From assembly GCF_014705615.1 (NCBI RefSeq), contig NZ_JACXJA010000007.1, positions 268,310 through 332,309 of the forward strand: a stretch of 64,000 nucleotides of DNA, given 5' to 3'. This stretch comes from Paenibacillus oceani. Its GTDB lineage: Bacteria; Bacillota; Bacilli; Paenibacillales; NBRC-103111. Under the pieces are notes generated by a model. That model searched no databases. It was not told the DNA's origin and saw only the letters and a list, made by a program, of their open reading frames with translations. Of the stretch, positions 44,257 through 52,314 are shown piece by piece (within the stretch, counting starts at the first letter, position 1; each line of letters opens with the position of its first letter). The position numbers and the translations under genes were made by a program.

Positions 44257-45669
44257 ATGTCAAAACAACAAATCGGAGTCGTCGGTTTGGCCGTAATGGG
44301 CAAAAACTTGGCGCTTAATATCGAAAGCCGCGGCTTTACGGTATCTGTCTATAATCGTTCCCGTGAGAAGACGGACGATCTGATCAGCAACGAAGCGAAA
44401 GGCAAAAATCTAGTTCCGACCTATTCCGTGGAAGAGTTCGTCCAATCGCTGGAGCGCCCCCGCAAAATTTTGCTGATGGTGATGGCGGGAAAACCGACGG
44501 ACGATACGATCTCCCAGCTGGTTCCGCTGCTTGAGGAAGGCGATATTTTGATCGACGGCGGCAATGCTTACTTCCCGGACACGCAGCGCCGCAACAAAGA
44601 TCTCGAAGCTCAAGGCATCCGGTTTATCGGTACAGGGGTATCGGGCGGCGAAGAAGGCGCACTGAAGGGACCTGCCATTATGCCGGGCGGCCAGGAAAGT
44701 GCATACCGGCTCGTGGAGCCGATTCTGACCGCGATTTCCGCCAAAGTGAACGGCGATCCTTGCTGCACGTATATCGGACCGGACGGAGCCGGCCATTACG
44801 TCAAGATGGTTCACAACGGCATCGAGTACGGCGACATGCAGCTGATCTGCGAAGCGTACCAGCTGCTTCGGGACGTGCTTGGACTGAGCACGCAGGAGCT
44901 TCACGAAATTTTCTCGGAATGGAACAAAGGCGAGCTGGACAGCTACCTGATCGAGATTACCGCCGATATTTTCACCAAGACTGACCCGGATACGGGCAAA
45001 CCGATGGTCGACGTTATATTGGACAAAGCCGGACAAAAAGGGACGGGCAAATGGACAAGCCAAAGCGCCCTCGACCTTGGCGTTCCGCTCTCGATCATTA
45101 CCGAATCGGTATTCGCACGGATGCTGTCGGCGATTAAAGACGAGCGCGTACAAGCAAGCAAGCTGCTCAAAGGACCTCAGCAACTGCCGGCTGCTCCCGA
45201 GAAGGGCGCCTTCATCGAAGCGGTTCGCAAAGCGTTGTACGCCAGCAAAATTTGCTCGTACGCGCAAGGTTTCGCTCAAATGCGCGCAGCCTCCGACGAG
45301 TACGGCTGGGATTTGAACTATGGCAATATCGCGATGATATTCCGCGGCGGCTGCATTATCCGTGCCCGCTTCCTGCAAAACATCAAAGAAGCGTATGATG
45401 CCGAGCCGGGCCTCAAAAACCTGCTTCTCGACCCGTATTTCAAAGATGTCGTGGAGTCTTACCAGGATGCGTGGAGACAAGTCGTTTCCGTTGCCGTATC
45501 GCGGGGAATTCCGGCGCCTTGCTTCGCGTCCGCGCTGGCTTATTACGACAGCTACCGTTCCGAGCGGCTTCCGGCCAACTTGCTGCAGGCGCAGCGGGAT
45601 TACTTTGGAGCGCACACGTACCAAAGAGTGGACAAGGAAGGTTCGTTCCACTTCCAGTGGATGAATTAA
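44257..45669 (+). CDS. gndA: 6-Phosphogluconate dehydrogenase, decarboxylating
   Basis: Cytosolic enzyme of 470 residues that oxidises 6-phosphogluconate to ribulose 5-phosphate and CO2 with NADP+. The cofactor loop is [12 protein letters not shown] (10-21). The substrate site includes [21 protein letters not shown], with the catalytic lysine and glutamate in [17 protein letters not shown]. The C-terminal helix ends in the usual Tyr/Gln-rich tail ([15 protein letters not shown]). The length fits the bacterial dimeric form. It closes the gluconate-type operon and links it to the pentose phosphate pathway. Confidence 0.96.
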   Translation: MSKQQIGVVGLAVMGKNLALNIESRGFTVSVYNRSREKTDDLISNEAKGKNLVPTYSVEEFVQSLERPRKILLMVMAGKPTDDTISQLVPLLEEGDILIDGGNAYFPDTQRRNKDLEAQGIRFIGTGVSGGEEGALKGPAIMPGGQESAYRLVEPILTAISAKVNGDPCCTYIGPDGAGHYVKMVHNGIEYGDMQLICEAYQLLRDVLGLSTQELHEIFSEWNKGELDSYLIEITADIFTKTDPDTGKPMVDVILDKAGQKGTGKWTSQSALDLGVPLSIITESVFARMLSAIKDERVQASKLLKGPQQLPAAPEKGAFIEAVRKALYASKICSYAQGFAQMRAASDEYGWDLNYGNIAMIFRGGCIIRARFLQNIKEAYDAEPGLKNLLLDPYFKDVVESYQDAWRQVVSVAVSRGIPAPCFASALAYYDSYRSERLPANLLQAQRDYFGAHTYQRVDKEGSFHFQWMN

Positions 45670-45995
45670 TCGGAATTTGAAGCTTTGCCGGGTGCCGGTT
45701 CCGGCGTCTGCCACAGCCCGTAGGTCGCTTCCATCAGCGAAGCCCGCAGCCGTTCGGCTTCATTGACGCAGCTCGGTCTTCGCTGGAGAAGCATCGTGGC
45801 GGCATCGGCATAGTTTTGAAAGTTTTTCAGCAAGCGTGGCTGGGGGAGATCCAATAACCGGGGATCTTGCTCGGCCACCTTTTTTTTCACATATTCGAGC
45901 ACCCAGATGACATCATCCTTGCATAACGAATGGCTTGGACTTAAGATTTGCTCCAGCCGGTTGCCGGGCGGCCTAGGAAACGCAGCCGATTGCAT
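45666..45995 (-). CDS. Uncharacterised small protein of 109 residues
   Basis: I do not recognise this family. It is cytosolic, with helical segments ([18 protein letters not shown] and [13 protein letters not shown]) and no membrane helix. AAAGGAG lies 13 bases before the ATG. It is convergent with gndA, and the two stops overlap by four bases. A weak Fur-like sequence (12 of 15 positions) lies upstream at 46035-46049, which may be chance. Confidence 0.6.
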   Translation of the reverse strand: MQSAAFPRPPGNRLEQILSPSHSLCKDDVIWVLEYVKKKVAEQDPRLLDLPQPRLLKNFQNYADAATMLLQRRPSCVNEAERLRASLMEATYGLWQTPEPAPGKASNSD

Positions 45996-46202
45996 CGGTA
46001 CCGTTCAGCTCCTTTGAAATGAAAAAAAGTGTATTAATAATCATTACTATTCTCCTTGGGAATTATTCACAAATCTTTTGCGTTGCGGTGCGGTTTTCTA
46101 AAGAAAGAGCAGTTTTCCGTGTCACATCCGGCCGCTTTCGCTCGTCTTGTATAGATGGGAAAAACTCGGTGAATGGTGATCCATGAAAGGGAGCTGGCGA
46201 TT

Positions 46203-47090
46203 TTGCGGATTGAAACGGAACAATGGTACACCTCCTACAAGCCTTTATTGTTCTCGCTGGCGTATCGGATGCTGGGCAGCGCTGCGGATGCCGAAGATAT
46301 CGTCCAGGATACGTTTCTGGCGGTGGCGCGGCTCGATGTGTCGCAGGTGACGAATATCAAATCGTATTTATGCAAAATGGCGACGAACCGGTGCCTGGAC
46401 CGGATAAAATCGGCGGCGGCCAAAAGGGAGACGTACGTCGGCCCGTGGCTGCCGGAGCCGATCGATACGAGCAGCCGGCCGGAAGATCCTTACGATATGT
46501 ATATGCTGAAGGAATCGATATCGACCGCGTACCTGCTTATGCTCGAGCAGTTGTCCGCGACGGAACGTGCCGTCTTTTTGCTCCGCGAAGTGTACCGGTA
46601 CGAGTATGAGGAAATAGCCGATATCGTCGGCAAATCGGCCGCGAATTGCCGGCAAATTTTCCGGCGTGCAAAAAACAAGCTCGGCGAAACCCCCGATATC
46701 GAAGCGAGGAGCGATCCGAGCGACCGGCAGGAGCTGGTCGCAAGTTTCGTCGAAGCGATGAGCACGGGCAACGTGGCCCGGATGCTGGAGCTGCTCGCGC
46801 CTGATGCAGTATTGCTCAGCGACGGCGGAGGCAAGGTGCGCGCTGCGGTCAATCCGCTCCTCGGTCCTGACCGGATCTGGCGTTTTTTCGAAGGGCTGCG
46901 TCAAAAATACGCCGTCGAATTCCGCGGCGAATGGCGGATGGTCAATGGCGCGCCGGGGTTCGTTCAGCACCGGCAGCATGCCGTATGGATCGTCACTTTC
47001 CACATACGGGAGGGCCGGATCGAATCGATCTATATCGTAGCGAACCCGGATAAAACCGCCCGGTTTATCGGAAACGCTATAAAACAGTGA
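46203..47090 (+). CDS. SigJ-type (ECF41) RNA polymerase sigma factor
   Basis: Extracytoplasmic-function sigma factor of ~295 residues. Region 2 holds LLFSLAYRMLGSAADAEDIVQDTF and region 4 holds LSATERAVFLLREVYRYEYEEIADIVGKSAANCRQIFRRAKN. A C-terminal SnoaL-like extension (~170-295, with NPLLGPDRIWRFFEGL) is the ECF41 hallmark and replaces an anti-sigma factor. ECF41 genes usually lie beside a carboxymuconolactone decarboxylase or oxidoreductase; none is adjacent here. The start is placed at a TTG after GGGAG; an ATG at 46173 in the same frame has no ribosome site. Both are possible. Confidence 0.85.
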   Translation: MRIETEQWYTSYKPLLFSLAYRMLGSAADAEDIVQDTFLAVARLDVSQVTNIKSYLCKMATNRCLDRIKSAAAKRETYVGPWLPEPIDTSSRPEDPYDMYMLKESISTAYLLMLEQLSATERAVFLLREVYRYEYEEIADIVGKSAANCRQIFRRAKNKLGETPDIEARSDPSDRQELVASFVEAMSTGNVARMLELLAPDAVLLSDGGGKVRAAVNPLLGPDRIWRFFEGLRQKYAVEFRGEWRMVNGAPGFVQHRQHAVWIVTFHIREGRIESIYIVANPDKTARFIGNAIKQ

Positions 47091-47218
47091 AGCGGCGTTC
47101 CAAGCCGGGGGGCCGTTTTGCCTGTAAGGGTGCGGGGAACGGAAGGGCCGGGAGTCTTCCCTTTCCGGGGTTTACCCGTTATGATAGGATAGGAAATGAC
47201 AAGAAGGGGGAGCGGGAT

Positions 47219-47737
47219 ATGAACGCCCGGAACATAGTGCTGGTTGGGTTTATGGGGACGGGCAAATCGACCGTGGCGTCCTTGATCGCGGAACGGCTCG
47301 GCTGGAGCAAGGTCGATCTGGATACGTCGATCGAAACGGCGGAGCGCGCCACCATCCCGCAATTATTTGCCGGTCAGGGAGAGCCGTATTTTCGCCAGGC
47401 GGAAACCAATGCGCTGATCCGGGAACTGGAAGGCCGCGAGGGACAAGTCGTGGCGACCGGCGGAGGCGCCGTATTAGCCGAACAGAACCGCGCCATTATG
47501 CTCGGCAACGGGCTTGTGGTCGCGCTTACCGCCAGTGTGGAGACGATCCTGGAACGCGTGCAGAACGACCCGAACCGTCCTTTATTGAAAGGGAACGCTG
47601 CGGCCTCGGTGCCGGAGCTTCTGGAAAAGCGCAAGACGGCTTACGATTTCGCTCATCTACGTATTGATACGACCGGGAGAACGCCGGAAAGCATCGCGGA
47701 CGAAATCGTCGGAAAGGTCCGGAAGGTGCTCGTGTAG
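47219..47737 (+). CDS. aroK: Shikimate kinase
   Basis: Enzyme of 172 residues that phosphorylates shikimate at O3 in aromatic amino acid synthesis. P-loop GFMGTGKST (10-18), the shikimate-binding DLD (~33-35), GGGAVL (~78) and the lid NDPNRPLL are present. Start at 47219 follows AAGAAGGGGGAG. It lies ~860 bases upstream of aroA, the next enzyme of the same pathway, separated only by the two fluoride-channel genes, all on one strand. Joint transcription is plausible. Confidence 0.93.
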   Translation: MNARNIVLVGFMGTGKSTVASLIAERLGWSKVDLDTSIETAERATIPQLFAGQGEPYFRQAETNALIRELEGREGQVVATGGGAVLAEQNRAIMLGNGLVVALTASVETILERVQNDPNRPLLKGNAAASVPELLEKRKTAYDFAHLRIDTTGRTPESIADEIVGKVRKVLV

Positions 47738-47810
47738 TCGCGGTTTAAGGTCCGGGAAGCGTCCTTTTTCCAGGCAGGGAAGATACGATCAAGGGAGACG
47801 GTGTTATGAT

Positions 47811-48206
47811 ATGACGGTTCTGTTCATCGGACTTGCCGGAGTGCTTGGCGCACTGGCGCGTTACGGGGTCAGTCTGGCTGTCGATCCGTATACCGATCCG
47901 GCTCTGTTCCCGCTGGCAACGCTGCTGTGCAACTTCTCAGGCAGCTTCGCGCTGGGCTGGCTGTCCGGCGGAGGCGCGCTGCGGCTGGGCTGGTCCGAAC
48001 GGAAACGTATCGCGGTGACGACCGGCTTCGTCGGCTCGTATACGACGTTTTCCACATTCGGAGCAGAGACGGTTCACTTTCTGGACAGCGGACACGGGTG
48101 GATGGCGGCGGTTTATGTCATGACCAGCCTATGGGGCGGGCTGCTGCTCGCCTGGGCGGGCGGCCGTCTTGCGGAAGCAAGGAAGAGCGGAGGCGAAGCG
48201 GTGTAA
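47811..48206 (+). CDS. crcB: Fluoride channel subunit CrcB/Fluc (first)
   Basis: Small membrane protein of 131 residues with four helices. The Fluc pattern is present: an N-terminal GVLGALARY, a central NFSGSFALGW and GFVGSYTTFSTFGAE, with the Phe and Thr residues that line the channel. It removes fluoride passively. The stop overlaps the next crcB start by one base (TAATG), and such adjacent pairs form heterodimeric channels. No fluoride riboswitch could be recognised in the 73 bases upstream. Confidence 0.93.
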   Translation: MTVLFIGLAGVLGALARYGVSLAVDPYTDPALFPLATLLCNFSGSFALGWLSGGGALRLGWSERKRIAVTTGFVGSYTTFSTFGAETVHFLDSGHGWMAAVYVMTSLWGGLLLAWAGGRLAEARKSGGEAV

Positions 48207-48568
48207 TGTGGGGTAACGTTGCTCTGGTTGCGGCTGGCGGATTTTGCGGGGCCATAGCCCGCTATTACATATCCAAAAAGATGGCGGAACGATTCCAAAG
48301 CAGCGTCCCGTATGGTACACTGACAGTAAACTTGACCGGCTGTTTTCTGCTTGGACTGCTCATCGGCGGAGACTGGGGCAACCCCGTGCTGCTGCTTGCC
48401 GGAACCGGATTTATGGGGGCGCTGACCACCTTTTCCACGCTGCAGCTGGAACTTGTGGGACTAGCCAGGAAGTCGCGCTACCGCGCGCTTATCGGATACA
48501 TAACGGCAAGTTACGTACTCGGAATTGGATTATCGTATATCGGCTATTGCGTCGGTCGAGCGATCTGA
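48206..48568 (+). CDS. crcB: Fluoride channel subunit CrcB/Fluc (second)
   Basis: Partner channel of 120 residues with four membrane helices: GFCGAIARYYI near the start, TLTVNLTGCFLLGL, and GFMGALTTFSTLQLE. The Gly-x-Phe and TTFST features match the first copy, and the pair should form an antiparallel dual-topology heterodimer in the membrane. The start overlaps the preceding stop by one base. A gap of 33 bases leads to aroA. Confidence 0.93.
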   Translation: MWGNVALVAAGGFCGAIARYYISKKMAERFQSSVPYGTLTVNLTGCFLLGLLIGGDWGNPVLLLAGTGFMGALTTFSTLQLELVGLARKSRYRALIGYITASYVLGIGLSYIGYCVGRAI

Positions 48569-48601
48569 CGCCCACATCGCAGAGGGAGAGATGACAGTAA
48601 G

Positions 48602-49894
48602 ATGAAAGCCATAGTAAAACCTACCCCGGTATTGAACGGGGAAATCAACGCCCTTTCCTCCAAAAACTATACGACCCGGTATATGCTCGTAGCGGCTTTG
48701 GCGGAAGGGACAAGCACGATCCGTTATCCGGCGCACAGCGAGGACAGCGATGCGATGCGCCGTTGTATCCGCGATCTCGGAGCGGAGCTGATCGAAGAGG
48801 GCGATACGATGACGATCCGCGGCTTCGGCCGCCATCCGAAGCAGGTTTCCGAGCTGAATGTCGGCAATGCGGGTGCGGTACTGCGATTCCTCATGTCGGT
48901 CGCGGCGTTTTGCCCGGAGCTTACGTTCGTGAATACCTATCCCGATTCGCTTGGCAAACGTCCGCACGACGATCTGATCACCGCTTTGGAGCAGATGAAC
49001 GTTCGTGTCGAGCACAGCAACGGCAAGCTGCCGATTACGATCCGCGGAGGCCAGCCGAAGGGCGGACGGATTCAAGTATCGGGCAACGTCAGCTCGCAAT
49101 TTTTGAGCTCTCTGCTGTTCATGACGCCGCTGCTTGACGAGGACAGCGAAATTGAGGTGCTTCACGATCTGAAATCGAAAGTCGTCGTCGGCCAGACGCT
49201 TGAGGTGATCCGGCAAGCCGGCATCCGGATCGAGGCGAGCGACGATCTGATGCATTATCGCATACCCGGAAGGCAACGCTATGAAGCGAAGGAATACGTC
49301 GTGCAGGGCGATTATCCCGGTTCGGCGGCGATTCTTGCGGCTGCTGCGGTTACGCAGTCCGATGTCCGCGTACTTCGTCTCGAAGAAGAGAGCAAGCAGG
49401 GAGAGCGCGCGGTGGTCGATGTGCTGCGGGCGATGAACGTACCGCTTACGCATGAGAATGGCGTAGTTCACATTAAAGGCGACGGCAGCTTGCAGGCGGT
49501 GGAATTCGACGGGGACCATTTTACCGATGCGGTGCTTGCGATGGTAGCGACAGCCGTATTTGCGAAAGGAACGTCGCGTTTCTATAATGTGGAAAATTTG
49601 CGTTACAAAGAATGCGACCGCATTACCGATTACTTGAACGAGCTTCGCAAAGCCGGAGCGGACGTTGAGGAGCGCCAAAGCGAGATCATCGTCCACGGCA
49701 AGCCGGAAGGCGTGGAAGGCGGAGTCGAGATCGACGCCCATTACGACCATCGGGTCATTATGGCGCTTACCGTCGTCGGACTTCGTTCCAAAGGCGGCTT
49801 GACGATTAAGGAAGCTCACCATGTAGCCAAATCGTATCCGCATTACTTCGAGCATCTGAAATCGATCGGCGCCGACGTCCAATTGATCGACTGA
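48602..49894 (+). CDS. aroA: 3-Phosphoshikimate 1-carboxyvinyltransferase (EPSP synthase)
   Basis: Enzyme of 430 residues that joins phosphoenolpyruvate to shikimate 3-phosphate. Visible motifs are SSKNYTTRYMLVAA (catalytic Lys/Arg region, 19-32), the loop VGNAGAVLRFL (87-97), QGDYPGSAAILAAAAV and RYKECDRI. The loop is unusual: where the E. coli enzyme has G96-T97-x-x-x-P101, this has G91-A92 and F96. Changes at these positions reduce glyphosate binding in known enzymes, so natural tolerance is possible but not shown. GAGGGAGAGATG precedes the start. The pathway partner aroK lies just upstream. Confidence 0.92.
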   Translation: MKAIVKPTPVLNGEINALSSKNYTTRYMLVAALAEGTSTIRYPAHSEDSDAMRRCIRDLGAELIEEGDTMTIRGFGRHPKQVSELNVGNAGAVLRFLMSVAAFCPELTFVNTYPDSLGKRPHDDLITALEQMNVRVEHSNGKLPITIRGGQPKGGRIQVSGNVSSQFLSSLLFMTPLLDEDSEIEVLHDLKSKVVVGQTLEVIRQAGIRIEASDDLMHYRIPGRQRYEAKEYVVQGDYPGSAAILAAAAVTQSDVRVLRLEEESKQGERAVVDVLRAMNVPLTHENGVVHIKGDGSLQAVEFDGDHFTDAVLAMVATAVFAKGTSRFYNVENLRYKECDRITDYLNELRKAGADVEERQSEIIVHGKPEGVEGGVEIDAHYDHRVIMALTVVGLRSKGGLTIKEAHHVAKSYPHYFEHLKSIGADVQLID

Positions 49895-49968
49895 GTCGGG
49901 CCCGCTACGGCCGGCTCGCTGTTCCAATTAACGAATCACCTACAACGAAGCGAATGAGATGGTAGCGA

Positions 49969-50784
49969 ATGATGATCATCATGAATATGGTCAAAGTTTT
50001 GTTCACGACATTTCTCATCGTGGGGCTGCTGTTTTCAAGCGGTGTTTTCAGCGTGCTACTTTATGCGAAAATGACCGGAAAAGATTTTTTCACGGAAGCG
50101 CAGCCGATCGCGGCGGTATTGGCGGAGGGCGCCGCCCCGGCCCCTCCTGTCAGCGAAGCGAAGCCCGACCCGGTAAAGCCGAAGCCCGCTTCCGCCATGC
50201 TGGACGCTCCGCTCGTCAGGCAGCTCCCCGAGCTGCCCGCCGGCTGCGAGATCGTCAGCCTCACGATGCTGCTCAACTACTATGGCGTCGACAAAGATAA
50301 GATGGAGCTGTACCGCGAGATGATTAAAGATCCGACTCCGATTCGCTGGGAGAAAGGAGCTATCGCTTTTTGGGGCAACCCGAACACCGGGTATGTCGGC
50401 GATGCTACCGGCAAATCGCGCGGGTTCGGGATTTATCACGGAGCGCTGCTTCCCACCTTGAAGGAGTACGTGCCGACAGCGATCGATATGACCGGAATGG
50501 AGTTCGATGCCATCGAGCGTCAGATCGCGGAAGGGCTGCCGGTCGTCCTATGGACGACGATCAATTTTCAAGAAACCCAGAGATGGGTGGAATGGGATAC
50601 GCCGATCGGACCGATCAAGACGACGTTTATGGAGCATGCCGTCCTGCTCGTCGGTTATGACGAAGAGAACGTATACGTCAACGATCCTTACAGTGGCAAA
50701 AAGTCGTTGAAGCTGAACAAAGAACAGTTTTTGGGAACATGGAATGCATTAGGCAAGCAAGCATTGTCTTATACGAACGAATAG
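49969..50784 (+). CDS. Membrane-anchored C39-type peptidase-like protein
   Basis: Protein of 271 residues with one N-terminal membrane helix (~7-32), a Pro/Ala/Lys linker and a papain-like C39 domain (~78-271). The catalytic Cys93 lies in LPAGCEIVSLTMLLNYYG, and the His (~224) in MEHAVLLVGYDEENVYVNDP; the Asp follows in NDP. It is not fused to an ABC transporter, unlike bacteriocin-processing C39 enzymes, and probably acts on a cell-surface substrate. No strong ribosome site precedes the ATG at 49969; ATG codons at 49981 or 49987 are alternatives. Confidence 0.82.
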   Translation: MMIIMNMVKVLFTTFLIVGLLFSSGVFSVLLYAKMTGKDFFTEAQPIAAVLAEGAAPAPPVSEAKPDPVKPKPASAMLDAPLVRQLPELPAGCEIVSLTMLLNYYGVDKDKMELYREMIKDPTPIRWEKGAIAFWGNPNTGYVGDATGKSRGFGIYHGALLPTLKEYVPTAIDMTGMEFDAIERQIAEGLPVVLWTTINFQETQRWVEWDTPIGPIKTTFMEHAVLLVGYDEENVYVNDPYSGKKSLKLNKEQFLGTWNALGKQALSYTNE

Positions 50785-50812
50785 TCTCAAGCTGAATTGG
50801 AGGGAATTAGAG

Positions 50813-51241
50813 ATGGCATTTGAAAATCCTTCGCGCGACCGGATCAAGGAATTGCTGCAGCAGACGAAAACGATCGCCGTCGTCGGATTGTCGGACAAGC
50901 CTGACCGTACTTCGTATATGGTGTCTCAGGCGATGCAGGCGAAAGGCTACCGGATCATTCCGGTTAATCCGAACGCCGATACTGTGCTTGGCGAGAAAAG
51001 TTATGCTTCGCTGACCGATATTGAGGAACCGGTCGATATCGTGAATGTGTTCCGCCGCAGCGAAGATACGGTTTCCGTAGCGAAGGATGCGCTTGCGATG
51101 AAGATTAAGCCTGCGGTATTCTGGCTTCAGCTCGGCATCGCGAACGACGAGGCTGCGGCTCTTGCCGCCGGAGCGGGCATCGAAGTGATTATGGACCGCT
51201 GCATCAAAGTCGAGGATTCGATACTGCTTCCTAAGAAGTAA
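50813..51241 (+). CDS. CoA-binding domain protein (YccU family)
   Basis: Cytosolic protein of 142 residues that is a single Rossmann-type CoA-binding domain: VVGLSDKPDRTSYMV, KGYRIIPVNPNAD, DIVNVFRRSED, and PAVFWLQLGIANDEA. The family is conserved but its reaction is unknown. GGAGGG lies a few bases before the ATG. The gap of 28 bases to the preceding C39 gene suggests a shared transcript. Confidence 0.9.
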   Translation: MAFENPSRDRIKELLQQTKTIAVVGLSDKPDRTSYMVSQAMQAKGYRIIPVNPNADTVLGEKSYASLTDIEEPVDIVNVFRRSEDTVSVAKDALAMKIKPAVFWLQLGIANDEAAALAAGAGIEVIMDRCIKVEDSILLPKK

Positions 51242-51372
51242 ACGACTTCCATCAATAAAAAAACGCAAACCGAAGAAACTAGTAAAGGCTTCAGCGAAAG
51301 GATGCCGCCCAGTTCCATACGCGACATTCGTTTGTCTGAAGACTTTCTATTTTCCGAGGAGGATTCCCGTCC

Positions 51373-52188
51373 GTGTATAAACAACAATCGAGCTCGTTGT
51401 ATGGTTCGTCCGCAGGCAGCATGGGTAACCAGTCGTCTACGTCCCAGTACCGCGGAAGCCAGAACCAGAAGCCGTTCCAGCCGATCGGAATGGTTCAATC
51501 CCAGTATGGGCAGCGTGCATCCCAGTACGGTAGCGGCCAGACTCCATCGGCGGCAGCCGGAGGCATGCAATCTTCCGCAGGCGGCTTCCAGAGTACGAGC
51601 TCGTTCCATACGGCGAACTACCGCGGCAACCAGCCGGGCCACGACAGCTATTTGCGCTCGGATTCCCGCACCCCGTCGCAGAGCGGAGCGATCGGGATCG
51701 GGTCCGGTTATGGCAGCGGAACGATGAGCCAATCGAACCAAGCGTTCGGGATGGGACAAAGCGGCTCGGGACAAGCGGCAGGTGCAGCTTTCCAAAGTAC
51801 GAGCTCGTTCCACACGGCCGGCTATCGCGGCAACCAGCCGGGGCATGACAGCTACCTGCGTTCGGATTCGCAGCATCCGAGCCAGGCACAGACCGGCTAT
51901 GCATCCTTCGGAATGGCTCAAAGCCAATTCCAGCCGCAGCAAAGCAGCTACCAGCAGCACCAAAACCAGTATCAGCCGCAAAATCAATTCCATTTCCAAA
52001 ATCAAATGCAGAACCAGCAGCAGAACCAAATGCAGAACCAAAATCAATCGTTCGCTTCCACGCAGTCGTTCCATACGGCCGGTTACCGGGGCAATCAGCC
52101 GGGACATGACGCCTACCTGCGTTCGGACTCGAATCAGCCGGCCTCTTCGTATTCGAGCATTGGCGGCACGAGCTCTTTCCGATTTTAA
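51373..52188 (+). CDS. Gln/Ser/Gly-rich protein with three 27-residue repeats
   Basis: Protein of 271 residues without signal peptide or membrane helix. Three copies of a 27-residue unit occur at residues 72-98, 140-166 and 227-253; the core is SFHTAxYRGNQPGHDxYLRSDS. Between them lie low-complexity Gln/Asn, Ser and Gly segments. The start is a GTG with GAGGAGG ten bases upstream. The composition is like that of spore-coat or surface assembly proteins, but I recognise no family and infer only a structural role. The GTG start and strict repeat conservation, despite drifted DNA, argue for selection. A terminator follows. Confidence 0.75.
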   Translation: MYKQQSSSLYGSSAGSMGNQSSTSQYRGSQNQKPFQPIGMVQSQYGQRASQYGSGQTPSAAAGGMQSSAGGFQSTSSFHTANYRGNQPGHDSYLRSDSRTPSQSGAIGIGSGYGSGTMSQSNQAFGMGQSGSGQAAGAAFQSTSSFHTAGYRGNQPGHDSYLRSDSQHPSQAQTGYASFGMAQSQFQPQQSSYQQHQNQYQPQNQFHFQNQMQNQQQNQMQNQNQSFASTQSFHTAGYRGNQPGHDAYLRSDSNQPASSYSSIGGTSSFRF

Positions 52189-52202
52189 TTCGAGATGAAG
52201 TC

Positions 52203-52224
52203 AAGCGGACCGGGAGGTCCGCTT
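52203..52224 (+). terminator. Terminator after the repeat-protein gene
   Basis: AAGCGGACC-ggga-GGTCCGCTT is a perfect nine-base stem followed by CTTT. Confidence 0.65.
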
Positions 52225-52314
52225 CTTTAGTTTGTCCCATGGAAATACGGCGGTCGATTGCTTTTGACAAAACGGGGTCGAAGCTTTACGATGGTACAGA
52301 AGGGGGGACAGGGC

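Noticed and set aside
44410..45714. Long open frame opposite gndA, with similar ones opposite gntK, aroA, acuC and the 19930 exporter
   Set aside because: All are codon-structure shadows of well-recognised genes on the other strand, without starts or motifs of their own.
46035..46049. Fur-box-like sequence before the 109-residue unknown gene
   Set aside because: Only 12 of 15 positions match, and the region is AT-rich; this is expected by chance.
47738..47810. Possible fluoride riboswitch before crcB
   Set aside because: The gap is only 73 bases and the conserved crcB-motif pseudoknot could not be recognised.
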